Below, one piece after another: positions 24,224 through 32,233 of a DNA stretch of 64,000 nucleotides. Each line of letters begins with the position of its first letter. The stretch's first letter is position 1. The stretch lies in contig NZ_CAAHFG010000003.1 in assembly GCF_900890425.1 (NCBI RefSeq), forward strand, positions 1,178,001 through 1,242,000, read 5' to 3'. The translations under genes and the position numbers were made by a program. Under the pieces are notes generated by a model. The model ran no database searches, had not been told where the DNA came from, and saw nothing but the letters and a program-made list of their open reading frames with translations. Source of the stretch: Pontiella desulfatans. Its GTDB lineage: Bacteria; Verrucomicrobiota; Kiritimatiellia; Kiritimatiellales; Pontiellaceae.

Positions 24224-24313
24224 GGATCGGGTTCCTTTCGAGTGGAGGGGAGTTAAGCACAAGGGCACCACGTTCACGAAGCGTATTCAGAATGGCTTTT
24301 CTTGGCGGGCGGC

Positions 24314-25360
24314 CTATGGGTTTTCTTTTTTTCGGCGGGCTTTGCGGATGAGGTTCATCGCCTTGAAGCTGATGAGTTTCTTGGTGTCTTCGTCCCAGAG
24401 GTGGATGTGGAGCGACTTGAAGCTTTTGCGGACGCCCATGGGTTCGATGTGTTGCAGTTTCTGGATTTCGTTGTGGCAGCGTTGCAGGTTGTAGTTGGGG
24501 ATCGAGGGGTTCAGGTGGTGGATGTGGTGCAGGCCAATATTGCCGCTGAACCACTGGGCAATTTTCGGTAGCTTGTAGTAGGAACTGCCTTCGAGCGCGG
24601 CCTTGAGGGAATCGCGGACATCGTTGCGCGCCCAGTAGACCTCCTCGTATTGGTGCTGCACATAGAAGAGCCAGACGCCGAGCGTGGCCGCCAGGACGGT
24701 GATGGGAATCTGGATCGCGAGGTAGGTCTTGTAGCCGATGGTGGCGCCGCCCAGCAGCAGCAGGAGCAGCAGGGCCAGGTTGGTGATGTAGACGCTCAGC
24801 CGCCCCTTGTGCTGGATCCCCTTCTGTGAAAACCGGTGGAAGACCAGGAAGACATACGATGGACCCACGCCGAACATGAAGAGCGGGTGCCGGAAAATCC
24901 GGTAGGTGATCCGTTTGAGTTTCGGAGCCGTGATGTATTCCTCGACCGTCAGCGTCCAGATGTCACCCACGCCGCGCTTGTCCAGGTTGCCGGCGGTGGC
25001 GTGGTGGTGGATGTGCGCCTTGCCCCAGTCCCGGAACGGGGTGAACGAGAGGATGCCGGTGAGGTAGCCAACCAGCGTATTGGCCCAGTTGGACTTGAAA
25101 TAGGAGGAGTGGCAGCAGTCGTGGAAAATAATGAAGATCCGGACGAGGAAGGGGCCGGCCACCAGGATCGAAAGAATCCCGATCCAATTGGGAAGATCGG
25201 TCTTGAAGGCATAGATGGCGAGGGCCCAAAGCAAGGCGTAGGGGATCAGGGTGTTGGCTATCTGCCAGGTTGCTTTTCCCCGCCCCGGTGTCGTCAGCGG
25301 AAGGATGATCTTGTTCAGCGCCTGCCGGCTGACCGGTTCATTTATGGTTTGTTCGCTCAT
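24314..25360 (-). CDS. Membrane fatty acid desaturase
   Basis: The 348-residue membrane protein carries the three His boxes of the diiron desaturases: HDCCHSS, HIHHH and HHIHH. Hydrophobic segments surround them in the usual two-plus-two arrangement. It inserts a double bond into an acyl chain and needs oxygen, which is unexpected for a strict anaerobe and may point to microaerobic exposure or another acceptor. The closest type appears to be DesA / omega-6-like enzymes, by motif only. The Met at 25360 was preferred over the one at 25408 by fit; the ribosome-binding site is weak. Confidence 0.88.
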   Translation of the reverse strand: MSEQTINEPVSRQALNKIILPLTTPGRGKATWQIANTLIPYALLWALAIYAFKTDLPNWIGILSILVAGPFLVRIFIIFHDCCHSSYFKSNWANTLVGYLTGILSFTPFRDWGKAHIHHHATAGNLDKRGVGDIWTLTVEEYITAPKLKRITYRIFRHPLFMFGVGPSYVFLVFHRFSQKGIQHKGRLSVYITNLALLLLLLLGGATIGYKTYLAIQIPITVLAATLGVWLFYVQHQYEEVYWARNDVRDSLKAALEGSSYYKLPKIAQWFSGNIGLHHIHHLNPSIPNYNLQRCHNEIQKLQHIEPMGVRKSFKSLHIHLWDEDTKKLISFKAMNLIRKARRKKENP

Positions 25361-25519
25361 GCTTGCAATCTCGTCGTTTCGTGATGTGCAGAAAACAAAC
25401 TTCAGCAATCGCGGTGTGCTCCAAAACGGTAAAATACCCCATCCGGGCGATGTGGCGAGCCTATAATGGATGCAATTGGTGCTATATTGTTCCGGGGGGG
25501 GAGGAGTCAGGCAGGCTGG

Positions 25520-25675
25520 GTGCGGACAAAATTATATCCGCATTGCAAAACCTCAGCCTCCACTGCCGCGCGCAATCTGCAGGGTCTCGTTGCCCGTGGC
25601 GCACTGCGTCGCGCGGGGGAGCGCAAGCACACGCGCGATCTCTTGAATTTTCCGGGGAGTCCATACGAATCATAA
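25520..25675 (+). pseudogene. Relic of a Fic-family C-terminal winged helix
   Basis: One frame ending at 25675 reads KTSASTAARNLQGLVARGAL followed by RRAGERKHTRDL. This closely resembles the winged helix at the end of Fic-domain proteins (pattern TS-x-x-TA-x-RDLQ-LV-x-x-G-L). No Fic catalytic motif is present upstream; the preceding sequence (G-run at 25495) gives no homologous continuation. The remaining ~50 codons are therefore a likely gene remnant. The rest of the 25361-25762 gap shows nothing else, and I looked for but did not find an SRP RNA. Confidence 0.4.
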
Positions 25676-25762
25676 TTCGAGTGGATTAGAAGTTTGAAAA
25701 TAGCTCCCGTTCCGCTTAACTCACGGACTTTCCATTAACCAATAACGAATAACCCACTTCCC

Positions 25763-27106
25763 ATGTTTGAAAACCTATCCAGCTCTTTACAGAAAACCTT
25801 CAAGAACCTACGCGGCTACGGCAAGCTGACGGAGAAAAACGTCAAGGACTCGATGCGCGAGGTGCGCCTGGCGCTGCTCGAGGCCGACGTTAACTTCAAG
25901 GTGGCGCGCGACTTTGTCAAGAAGGTGCAGGAAACCTGCATGGGCGAAGAGGTGCTGGGCAGCATCACGCCCGGGCAGCTGGTGGTGAAGCGCGTCCAGG
26001 ATGAACTCGAGGCGCTGTTCGGCGGGGCGCACGAGGAGTTCGACCTCACCGGCAGCCCGGCGGCGGTCATGATGATGGGCCTGCACGGTTCCGGCAAGAC
26101 CACCTCGTCCGGCAAGCTGGCCATGCGCTGGAAAAAGCACGGTCGCCGCGTGCTGCTCGTCGCCTGCGATATCCGCCGCCCGGCCGCCGTCGAACAGCTG
26201 ATGATTCTCGCCGGTCAGGTGGGGTGCGATGTGCTCGGCCCGGAACCGGGCGAGACGGTGCCCCAGTTGGGAAAGCGCGCCGCGCTGGCGGCAAAAGAGG
26301 GTAAATACGAGGTGGTGATCTACGATACCGGCGGCCGCTTCCAAGTGGACGAGGAGCTCGTGCAGGAACTCAAGGAGTTCGAAGCCGAAACCCGGCCCAA
26401 CAACAAGGTGCTGGTGCTCGACGCGGCGATCGGCCAGGAATCGGTCAACGTGGCTGAGGCCTTCCGCGATGCGGTGGGGCTGACCGGTCTGATCCTGACC
26501 AAGCTCGACGGCGACGCGCGCGGCGGGGCCGCGCTTTCCGTCCATGCCGTCACCGGCTGCCCGATCCTCATGACCGGTTCCGGTGAAAAGATGGAGGACC
26601 TCGAGCCCTTCTATCCCGACCGCATGGCCTCGCGCATCCTCGGAATGGGCGATGTCGTGAGCTTCGTGGAGAAGGCCCAGGGCATCGTCGACCAGGAAGA
26701 GGCGATGAGGATGCAGGAAAAGCTGGCGAAGAACCAGCTAGACCTCGAGGACTTCCTTGGCCAGATCCGGCAGATGAAAAAGCTCGGCTCGATGAGCAGC
26801 CTTTTCGACATGATGCCGGGCGATGCGCTGAAGATGGATGCCAAGAAAAAAGAGGCCATCGCCAATGCGTCCGAGATCGAAATGAGGAAGTTTGAATCCA
26901 TCATCCAGAGCATGACGCCCCACGAGCGGCGCAACCCGAAGACGATCGACCGCAGCCGGCGGCTGCGCATTGCGGCGGGCTGCGGGCGCAAACTGGCGGA
27001 TGTCAACCAGTTGCTGAAGCGGTTTGAGCAAATGGGCAAAATGGGCAAGCAGTTCAAAAAGATGGAAAAAAGGTTGCGGCACATGAAGAAGTTCACTACA
27101 AAGTAG
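25763..27106 (+). CDS. ffh: Signal recognition particle protein Ffh (SRP54)
   Basis: The 447-residue GTPase binds SRP RNA and signal sequences and targets nascent membrane proteins to FtsY. It has the N domain (ALLEADVNFKVARDFVKKV), G1 GLHGSGKTT, DIRRPAA, G4 TKLDGDARGG, and the Met-rich M domain with SMTPHERRNP and SRRLRIAAGCGR. The G3 motif reads DTGGR where DTAGR is almost invariant. No ribosome-binding site precedes the ATG. It is followed after 46 bp by rpsP, the standard order in this cluster. Confidence 0.96.
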   Translation: MFENLSSSLQKTFKNLRGYGKLTEKNVKDSMREVRLALLEADVNFKVARDFVKKVQETCMGEEVLGSITPGQLVVKRVQDELEALFGGAHEEFDLTGSPAAVMMMGLHGSGKTTSSGKLAMRWKKHGRRVLLVACDIRRPAAVEQLMILAGQVGCDVLGPEPGETVPQLGKRAALAAKEGKYEVVIYDTGGRFQVDEELVQELKEFEAETRPNNKVLVLDAAIGQESVNVAEAFRDAVGLTGLILTKLDGDARGGAALSVHAVTGCPILMTGSGEKMEDLEPFYPDRMASRILGMGDVVSFVEKAQGIVDQEEAMRMQEKLAKNQLDLEDFLGQIRQMKKLGSMSSLFDMMPGDALKMDAKKKEAIANASEIEMRKFESIIQSMTPHERRNPKTIDRSRRLRIAAGCGRKLADVNQLLKRFEQMGKMGKQFKKMEKRLRHMKKFTTK

Positions 27107-27152
27107 CCCCTTTACCCCAAATAACGGGATTTTCATACGGAGAGACAACACT

Positions 27153-27527
27153 ATGGCAGTTAAGATTCGACTTCGCAGAATGGGCAACCGCAACGCCGCA
27201 TTCTATCGTGTAATCGTTCAGGACGGGCGTGTTGCGCCGACCGGACGTTTCATCGAAACCCTCGGTTGGTACGACCCCAAGCAGGAAGGCAACAACTTCT
27301 CGCTGAACCTCGATCGCGTCAACTACTGGCTTTCCAACGGCGCACAGCCGTCCGAAACCGCAAAGAGCCTCATCAAAAAGGCCGGAGCCCTTCCGGTTGA
27401 ACAAGCCGTTACCGGCGAAGTGACCGAAGAGGAAGTTCCGGTTGCCGCTGTTGAAGCGGAAGCCGATGCGGAAGAAGTGGCCGAGGAAGCTCCGGTTGCC
27501 GAAGAAGCCACCGAAGAAAAAGCCTAG
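27153..27527 (+). CDS. rpsP: 30S ribosomal protein S16
   Basis: The 124-residue protein begins with the conserved S16 sequence (KIRLRRMGNRNAAFYRVIV, then GRFIETLGWYDP). About 45 extra acidic, Ala/Glu/Val-rich residues follow the core fold, a tail seen in some phyla. GGAGAG precedes the ATG. It sits between ffh and khpA in a same-strand cluster. Confidence 0.96.
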   Translation: MAVKIRLRRMGNRNAAFYRVIVQDGRVAPTGRFIETLGWYDPKQEGNNFSLNLDRVNYWLSNGAQPSETAKSLIKKAGALPVEQAVTGEVTEEEVPVAAVEAEADAEEVAEEAPVAEEATEEKA

Positions 27528-27530
27528 GCG

Positions 27531-27761
27531 ATGAAGCAGATTCTCGAAACCATCGCCAAATCCCTGGTCGACGCACCCAACGAAGTGCAGATCACTGAGA
27601 TCGATGGCGAAAAGACCATCATCTTCGAGCTGCGTTGCAACGCCAAGGACGTCGGCAAGATTATCGGAAAGAGCGGCAAGACGGTGGGGGCCATGCGCAC
27701 CATCCTCAATTCCATGGCCGCCAAGAACGGCCGCAAAGCCATGCTCGAAGTGGTCGACTAG
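27531..27761 (+). CDS. khpA: KH-domain RNA-binding protein KhpA
   Basis: The 76-residue protein is a single KH domain with the loop VGKIIGKSGKTVGAMRTIL. KhpA binds small RNAs or rRNA and partners with KhpB in several bacteria. It starts three bases after the rpsP stop. A terminator follows at 27787. Confidence 0.93.
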   Translation: MKQILETIAKSLVDAPNEVQITEIDGEKTIIFELRCNAKDVGKIIGKSGKTVGAMRTILNSMAAKNGRKAMLEVVD

Positions 27762-27786
27762 GCGTTTCCCATATCCGGAAACAGCG

Positions 27787-27820
27787 AAAAAGAGCGAGCC
27801 TCACGGCCGCTCTTTTTTCT
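27787..27820 (+). terminator. Rho-independent terminator after khpA
   Basis: AAAGAGCG pairs with CGCTCTTT around a loop and runs into TTTTTTCT. It separates ffh-rpsP-khpA from trmD. Confidence 0.8.
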
Positions 27821-27915
27821 TTTTGGAAAAAATCGAACAGAAGGTCGCTAAGCGCGCAAAGGATAAAGATTCGGTTGCTTTGCGGACTTTGCGATCTTCT
27901 GTTAAATGATCAGTC

Positions 27916-28632
27916 ATGAGTAGTGTCCTTAAAGTTGATGTGGTGACGCTCTTTCCAGGAATGCTTTCGGGGTTCCTGGAAGAGAGCATGATGAAGCGCG
28001 CCTCCAAGGCGGGCCTCGTCGAGTTCCGCATCATTAATCCGCGCGACTTCACGACCGACAAGCACAACACCACCGACGACCGCCCCTTCGGCGGCGGGCC
28101 GGGGATGGTGATGAAGTGCGAGCCGCTGTTTGCCGCCGTCGAATCGGTCAAGACCCCGGAGAGCCGAGTGCTGCTCATGACGCCCGCCGGAAAGACCTTC
28201 CGGCAGGCCGATGCCCGGCGCCTGGCCGACGACTGCAGCCACCTCATCTTTATCTGTGGCCATTACGAAGGAGTGGATGAGCGCGTCCGCGAGGCCCTGG
28301 TGGACGAGGAAATCTCCATTGGCGACTATGTCCTGACCAACGGGGCGCTTTCCGCCGCCGTGGTGATCGATGCCGTTGTCCGCTTGCTGCCCGGTGCGCT
28401 CGGGGCGGGGGAGATCGCCACCGAGGACGAATCGTTCTCGTCCGGACTGCTTGAATTCCCGCAATACACCCGGCCGCCGGAGTTCCGCGGCATGGAAGTC
28501 CCCGAAATCCTCTTCTCGGGCGACCATGGAAAAATCGCCGAATGGCGCAATGAACAGGCGTTGCAACGCACAAAAGAGCGCCGGAGCGACCTTTTGCCGG
28601 ATAACACCGAAATTGGCGAAAACAACGCTTGA
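27916..28632 (+). CDS. trmD: tRNA (guanine-N1)-methyltransferase TrmD
   Basis: The 238-residue SPOUT enzyme methylates G37 of tRNAs and prevents frameshifting. It shows [14 protein letters not shown], the trefoil-knot motif [33 protein letters not shown], and the C-terminal [21 protein letters not shown]. The usual upstream neighbour rimM is absent; only 154 bp separate khpA from trmD. Confidence 0.96.
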   Translation: MSSVLKVDVVTLFPGMLSGFLEESMMKRASKAGLVEFRIINPRDFTTDKHNTTDDRPFGGGPGMVMKCEPLFAAVESVKTPESRVLLMTPAGKTFRQADARRLADDCSHLIFICGHYEGVDERVREALVDEEISIGDYVLTNGALSAAVVIDAVVRLLPGALGAGEIATEDESFSSGLLEFPQYTRPPEFRGMEVPEILFSGDHGKIAEWRNEQALQRTKERRSDLLPDNTEIGENNA

Positions 28633-28695
28633 CCGCCAAGCCGCGTTGGATATTATCTAGCGCTCTTTTAATAAATCCAGAAGCGAGAGAGTTTT

Positions 28696-29043
28696 ATGAA
28701 CACTATTGAGAAAATCAGACAGGAAAACGCCAATCAGGATCGCCATCCCGATTTCGTTATCGGCGATACCATCCGCGTCCACTACAAGATTAAAGAGGGC
28801 GGAAAAGAGCGCGTCCAGGTTTACACCGGCACGGTTATTGCCCGCAAGGGTTCCGGTATCACCGAGGCCATCACCGTTCGCCGTGTTTCCTATGGCGAAG
28901 GGGTTGAGCGTATCTTCCCGTTGAACAGCCCGAACATCGACAAGATCGAGATCGAGCGCCATGGTAAGGTTCGCCGCGCGAAGCTCTACTACCTGCGCGA
29001 CCTGGCCGGTAAGAAGGCCCGCATTAAAGAACGCCGCGTCTAA
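28696..29043 (+). CDS. rplS: 50S ribosomal protein L19
   Basis: The 115-residue protein matches L19 ([61 protein letters not shown]). It follows trmD after 63 bp. A small hairpin GCGGC-TTC-GCCGC (29048-29060) directly after the stop lacks a T-run. An imperfect inverted repeat lies further on at about 29071-29131. Confidence 0.97.
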   Translation: MNTIEKIRQENANQDRHPDFVIGDTIRVHYKIKEGGKERVQVYTGTVIARKGSGITEAITVRRVSYGEGVERIFPLNSPNIDKIEIERHGKVRRAKLYYLRDLAGKKARIKERRV

Positions 29044-29151
29044 GGAAGCGGCTTCGCCGCGGTCTTGCGGTCGAACGTCTGAAGGTCGGAGGTCGCTGTT
29101 GTAATGACCTTCGACTTTTGACGTTTGGACCTTTGGCCCGGAGCGAATGCC

Positions 29152-29799
29152 ATGAGCGACCATCCCGATGTCCTGCTTTATGAAAAAGAAGCCTGGGCGT
29201 CGGGTTTTTTGCGTCTGGCCGGCATCGACGAAGCCGGGCGCGGCCCGTTGGCCGGCCCCGTTGTGGCCGCCGCCGTTGTTTTCGATCCCGACTACATCCA
29301 GGCCGAGCTGGCTCCCACCTTCGGGCGGTTGACCGATTCAAAGGCGATGCCCGAAAAGGCGCGGGATGAATATTTCCGGATCCTGACCGAATCCGAATCG
29401 GTTGCCATCGGGGTCGGCATCATTGGCCCGGAAGAGATTGATCGTATCAATATCCTCAAGGCCACCCACAGGGCCATGGGCATGGCCGTGGGGGAAACCG
29501 ATGCCCGGTTCGCGTTGGTCGACGGCCTGCCCGTGAAGGGGCTTCCCTGCGGCCACAGGGCCATTGTTAAGGGGGACGCTCTCTCGGTTTCCATCTCCGC
29601 CGCCAGCATCATCGCCAAGGTGACCCGCGACCGCCTGATGGTGGAGCTGGATGCGGAATATCCGGAATACGGATTCGCCGGCCACAAGGGCTATGGTACC
29701 CGGCAGCATCTCGCGGCATTGAAAAAGCACGGCGCCACCCCTGCACACCGCCAATCCTTCCGCCCCGTTGCCGAGTTGAATCAGGGGGAGCTTTTTTAG
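29152..29799 (+). CDS. rnhB: Ribonuclease HII
   Basis: The 215-residue enzyme cleaves RNA at RNA-DNA junctions in hybrids. It has the GIDEAGRGPLAGPVVAAAV motif with catalytic Asp and Glu, LTDSKAMPEKARDEYF, the later Asp in ARFALVDGLPVKG, and KGDALSVSISAASIIAKVTRDR. GGAG precedes the chosen ATG at 29152. Its 3' end (HRQSFRPVAELNQ) is repeated as a fragment at 30540-30600. Confidence 0.96.
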   Translation: MSDHPDVLLYEKEAWASGFLRLAGIDEAGRGPLAGPVVAAAVVFDPDYIQAELAPTFGRLTDSKAMPEKARDEYFRILTESESVAIGVGIIGPEEIDRINILKATHRAMGMAVGETDARFALVDGLPVKGLPCGHRAIVKGDALSVSISAASIIAKVTRDRLMVELDAEYPEYGFAGHKGYGTRQHLAALKKHGATPAHRQSFRPVAELNQGELF

Positions 29800-29860
29800 G
29801 CCACCGATAAACACAGATAAAAATCCGAGTTCATCGGGGTTTATCCGTGGCGAACACCAG

Positions 29861-29965
29861 TTATTCGAGTAGGCCATTCATGGCAGGGGTGCCGAATTCT
29901 TCGAGCCATGCCGATTCCGTATCGAGCATGGCTTGTATTTTTCGGGGGTATCATCTTTCTTCGCC
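29861..29965 (-). pseudogene. Fragment of a duplicated ybeY 3' end
   Basis: Read on the minus strand, the sequence gives DDTPEK, a frameshift, then QAMLDTESAWLEEFGT and a stop at 29861-29863. This matches the end of the intact ybeY (DDTPEKKQAMLATETAWLEEAG, 31775 onwards), and the nucleotide sequence is similar along its length. It has no start and no catalytic region, so it is a duplication scar. Confidence 0.8.
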
Positions 29966-30041
29966 AACCAAGCGCTGCCCGCAAGAAAAAGTATTAAAAT
30001 GTCGGACTGGCACCGGTGACGCTTAACACCCAGCCTTTCGC

Positions 30042-30461
30042 TTACGGAAATGCGATCGGGTAATCCGCATCGATCGGGTTTCCTGCCAGATCCATAAAGC
30101 CGTCGTACTGAGCATCGCTTGTTTTCAGAACGATCATTCCCCCACTTACCCAAGTAATGAAATCAATCCGGAAGGTTGTATTATCGATCCAATAGGAAAC
30201 ATCCGGATGATAGTCGCCGGTTGTGTAGTACCCCTGCTGCATCGGTTCGCTGAATATAACGGTCAAGGTTTTCGCCGGTTGATCAAAAGAATAGGAAACG
30301 ATGGTTGGTGCAACATCGTCTGATGGATCCACAATTCCGCTTGAACCTCCGCCGTCACCTTCTTCGTCATCGTCCCCGCAACCGGTTAAGCCAACCATGC
30401 AACAGGCCACGATCGCCGCCATGGCCCCGCGCCTTGCCAACTTCCACCATTCGATTTTCAT
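30042..30461 (-). CDS. Lipoprotein with Ig-like / SbsA-type domain
   Basis: The 139-residue product has a lipobox ending at Cys28 (MVGLTGC), an acidic Gly-rich linker (DDDEEGDGGGSSG) and one beta-sandwich domain of the SbsA/Big_5 type (DVAPTIVSYSFDQPAKTLTV, then FSEPM, and FMDLAGNPIDADYP). Such domains occur in cell-surface proteins. AAGGA precedes the ATG at 30461. It lies between two duplication scars, so it probably arrived or was trapped by that event. Confidence 0.7.
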   Translation of the reverse strand: MKIEWWKLARRGAMAAIVACCMVGLTGCGDDDEEGDGGGSSGIVDPSDDVAPTIVSYSFDQPAKTLTVIFSEPMQQGYYTTGDYHPDVSYWIDNTTFRIDFITWVSGGMIVLKTSDAQYDGFMDLAGNPIDADYPIAFP

Positions 30462-30539
30462 ACGTATTCCTTTTGTTCGATGCGACCGCAACGGGCCGAC
30501 ACCGTGTTCAAGCCAGAGAAATAGGAAGGCCCTATTTTA

Positions 30540-30600
30540 CCCCGCGCATCGCCAATCCTTCCGCCCCGTTATCGAGCTGAATCAGCTCGACCTGCGTTAA
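30540..30600 (+). pseudogene. Fragment of a duplicated rnhB 3' end
   Basis: The plus strand reads AHRQSFRPVIELNQLDLR and a stop, matching the end of the intact rnhB (AHRQSFRPVAELNQGELF) at 29740-29799; the DNA is near-identical over about 40 bases. There is no upstream part of the gene. The fragment ends eight bases before the next, convergent gene's stop. Confidence 0.85.
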
Positions 30601-30607
30601 TTCGGAT

Positions 30608-31684
30608 CTACCACCGGTAGTTTTCGTTCTTTTCCTCGAAGGCCTTGATAAACTTCACAAACTGCATCAGTTCCCTGGCGCGCCATTTGAACTGGTTGCT
30701 CGAGAAGGGCGAGGCGTTTTTCTGCTCGGCAACAAAACTGAGCGTGTTGGCTTTGCTGGAGCAAATGTCGACCAGGGCCTTGCAGCTGTCGCTGAAATCC
30801 TTTTGGAAGGCGGCCCTGGGGTCCGAACCGCCTTTTTTGCTCCGCTTCTGCCCCAGGTTGCTCACCATGCCGTTATGCTGCTTGATCCAGCGTTGGACAT
30901 CGAGCCCGACATCCTGGTCGGTTTCGATTTCGGATTTGAGGTTGCCCATCCATTCGGTCGCGAGGCCGTAGATCATTTCGCGGAATTCATCGGCATCGCG
31001 CAGCGGCCGGCCGAACTGCTTGTCGTATTGCTTCCAATTCGGGGCAAACCATGCGGAATCCTCGATGCGGTAGGAAAAGAGCCGGGCGGTGTTGCCCCAG
31101 GAAGTGCCTTTGTCCTTGTAGTAGTCGATGTTGCTCACAAGGCCGCACACCTTTGCGTCGGCGGTCAGGATGGGGCATCCGCAATGTTCCGGGCCAAGCC
31201 CTGCCGAAACGTCGAAGCGTTCCTCGTTGGCGTTTTCGATGGTGCCTCCAAGCTCGGCAAAGTTCCGGCCGGGCGACGAGAAGTCGGCCAGCACCACCGA
31301 GGTTCCGTTGGGCACGCCGGCGGCGATGTCCAGCCCTTTGTCCGATTGAACCTGGATCCGGGCAAGGTCGCGGGTGGTGGAAAGTTCGATGCGGGAGGGG
31401 CGCAATTCGGTTCCGGACAGGGTGGCGAGCGTGAAACGGTCGTGCCCTGAAATGAGTTTGGTATTGGTCAGCACATAGTGGTTGCCGTCCATGGTTGCAA
31501 TGAAGCCGCAAACCTCGGAGTTTTCAAGTTGGATGCGGACGAGCACGTTGTTCATGAGGTCCGGAGCCAGCCCGAACGAAACCATCGTTTCGGTGGCCGC
31601 CGGTTTGGCCAGGACTTTTGCGGCCGATGACCCCGCCAGCAAGGTGGCCAGGGCATGGGTGGATTGACGTCGTGTTAGTTGCAT
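30608..31684 (-). CDS. Secreted trypsin-like-fold protein, catalytic triad not conserved
   Basis: The 358-residue protein starts with a possible twin-arginine signal (LTRRQSTHALATLLAGSSAAKVLA). Residues ~35-180 resemble an S1C/trypsin barrel: CGFIATMDGNHYVLTNTKLI where active enzymes have TN-x-HV, a TRDLARIQV strand where the Asp lies, and GPEHCGCPIL where GNSGGPL is usual. Two of the three active-site residues thus appear replaced, so it may be a non-catalytic binder. The C-terminal ~150 residues are helical and unrecognised. A GGGGG ribosome-binding site precedes the start. Confidence 0.6.
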   Translation of the reverse strand: MQLTRRQSTHALATLLAGSSAAKVLAKPAATETMVSFGLAPDLMNNVLVRIQLENSEVCGFIATMDGNHYVLTNTKLISGHDRFTLATLSGTELRPSRIELSTTRDLARIQVQSDKGLDIAAGVPNGTSVVLADFSSPGRNFAELGGTIENANEERFDVSAGLGPEHCGCPILTADAKVCGLVSNIDYYKDKGTSWGNTARLFSYRIEDSAWFAPNWKQYDKQFGRPLRDADEFREMIYGLATEWMGNLKSEIETDQDVGLDVQRWIKQHNGMVSNLGQKRSKKGGSDPRAAFQKDFSDSCKALVDICSSKANTLSFVAEQKNASPFSSNQFKWRARELMQFVKFIKAFEEKNENYRW

Positions 31685-31774
31685 TAGGTCCCCCTGTTAT
31701 GGATTCGCTCAAGAGGAACCATGAATATCAAAGGTGCATGCGTGCAATCCAGCTGTTTTTCAAGGATTGGGGAT

Positions 31775-32233
31775 TTAAGCCACCAGGCCGGTGGCCATTT
31801 CGCCGGCTTCTTCGAGCCAGGCGGTTTCGGTGGCCAGCATGGCTTGCTTCTTTTCGGGGGTGTCGTCCTCGGCGCCGGAGAGGTGGTCGAAACCGTGGGC
31901 CATGTAGAGCGCGAGCTCGTAGTCGGCGCCGTTTTGTTCCGGGCCAACCTGCACGGCGCGGTCGACATTGATGATGAGGTCGCCGCTGAATCCTTCGTCC
32001 TCGCCGGGCACGGGATCGTAGCGGAAGCTGATGACGTCGGTCGGGCGCTCCTTGCCGAAATATTCGAGGTTGGCGGGGGTGATTCCCGCGTCGTCGGTCA
32101 GGACAATGCAGACCTCGCCCCATGCCTCGTCCATGCGTGCTTCCAGTTTTTGCCCGAGCCAATCAGCTAGCTTTTGGAGCTGCGACAGCCGAAGGGTATG
32201 GTTTTGCTGTTGGTTTAGTAAGGTTGTTGTCAT
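31775..32233 (-). CDS. ybeY: Endoribonuclease YbeY
   Basis: The 152-residue metalloprotein acts in 16S rRNA 3' maturation and ribosome quality control. VCIVLTDDAGITPANLEYFGK, PTDVISFRYDP and GDLIINVDRA are typical. The zinc motif reads HGFDHLSGAEDD, with Asp where the third His (HGxLHLxGYDH) is usual; Bacteroidetes also have Asp there. Its start lies 71 bases inside the end of pgpH, and the N-terminus is needed for the fold, so the overlap seems real. It closes a phoH-pgpH-ybeY operon. Confidence 0.92.
   Translation of the reverse strand: MTTTLLNQQQNHTLRLSQLQKLADWLGQKLEARMDEAWGEVCIVLTDDAGITPANLEYFGKERPTDVISFRYDPVPGEDEGFSGDLIINVDRAVQVGPEQNGADYELALYMAHGFDHLSGAEDDTPEKKQAMLATETAWLEEAGEMATGLVA

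Noticed and set aside
25408-25762. Possible SRP RNA gene just upstream of ffh ('gtcaggcaggctgggtgcgg')
   Set aside because: The conserved GGAAGGAGCAGC-type apical loop is missing and the sequence is better explained by a Fic-type coding relic.
29071-29131. Imperfect inverted repeat between rplS and rnhB as a terminator
   Set aside because: The arms have several mismatches and no T-run follows; it could equally be decayed repeat sequence.
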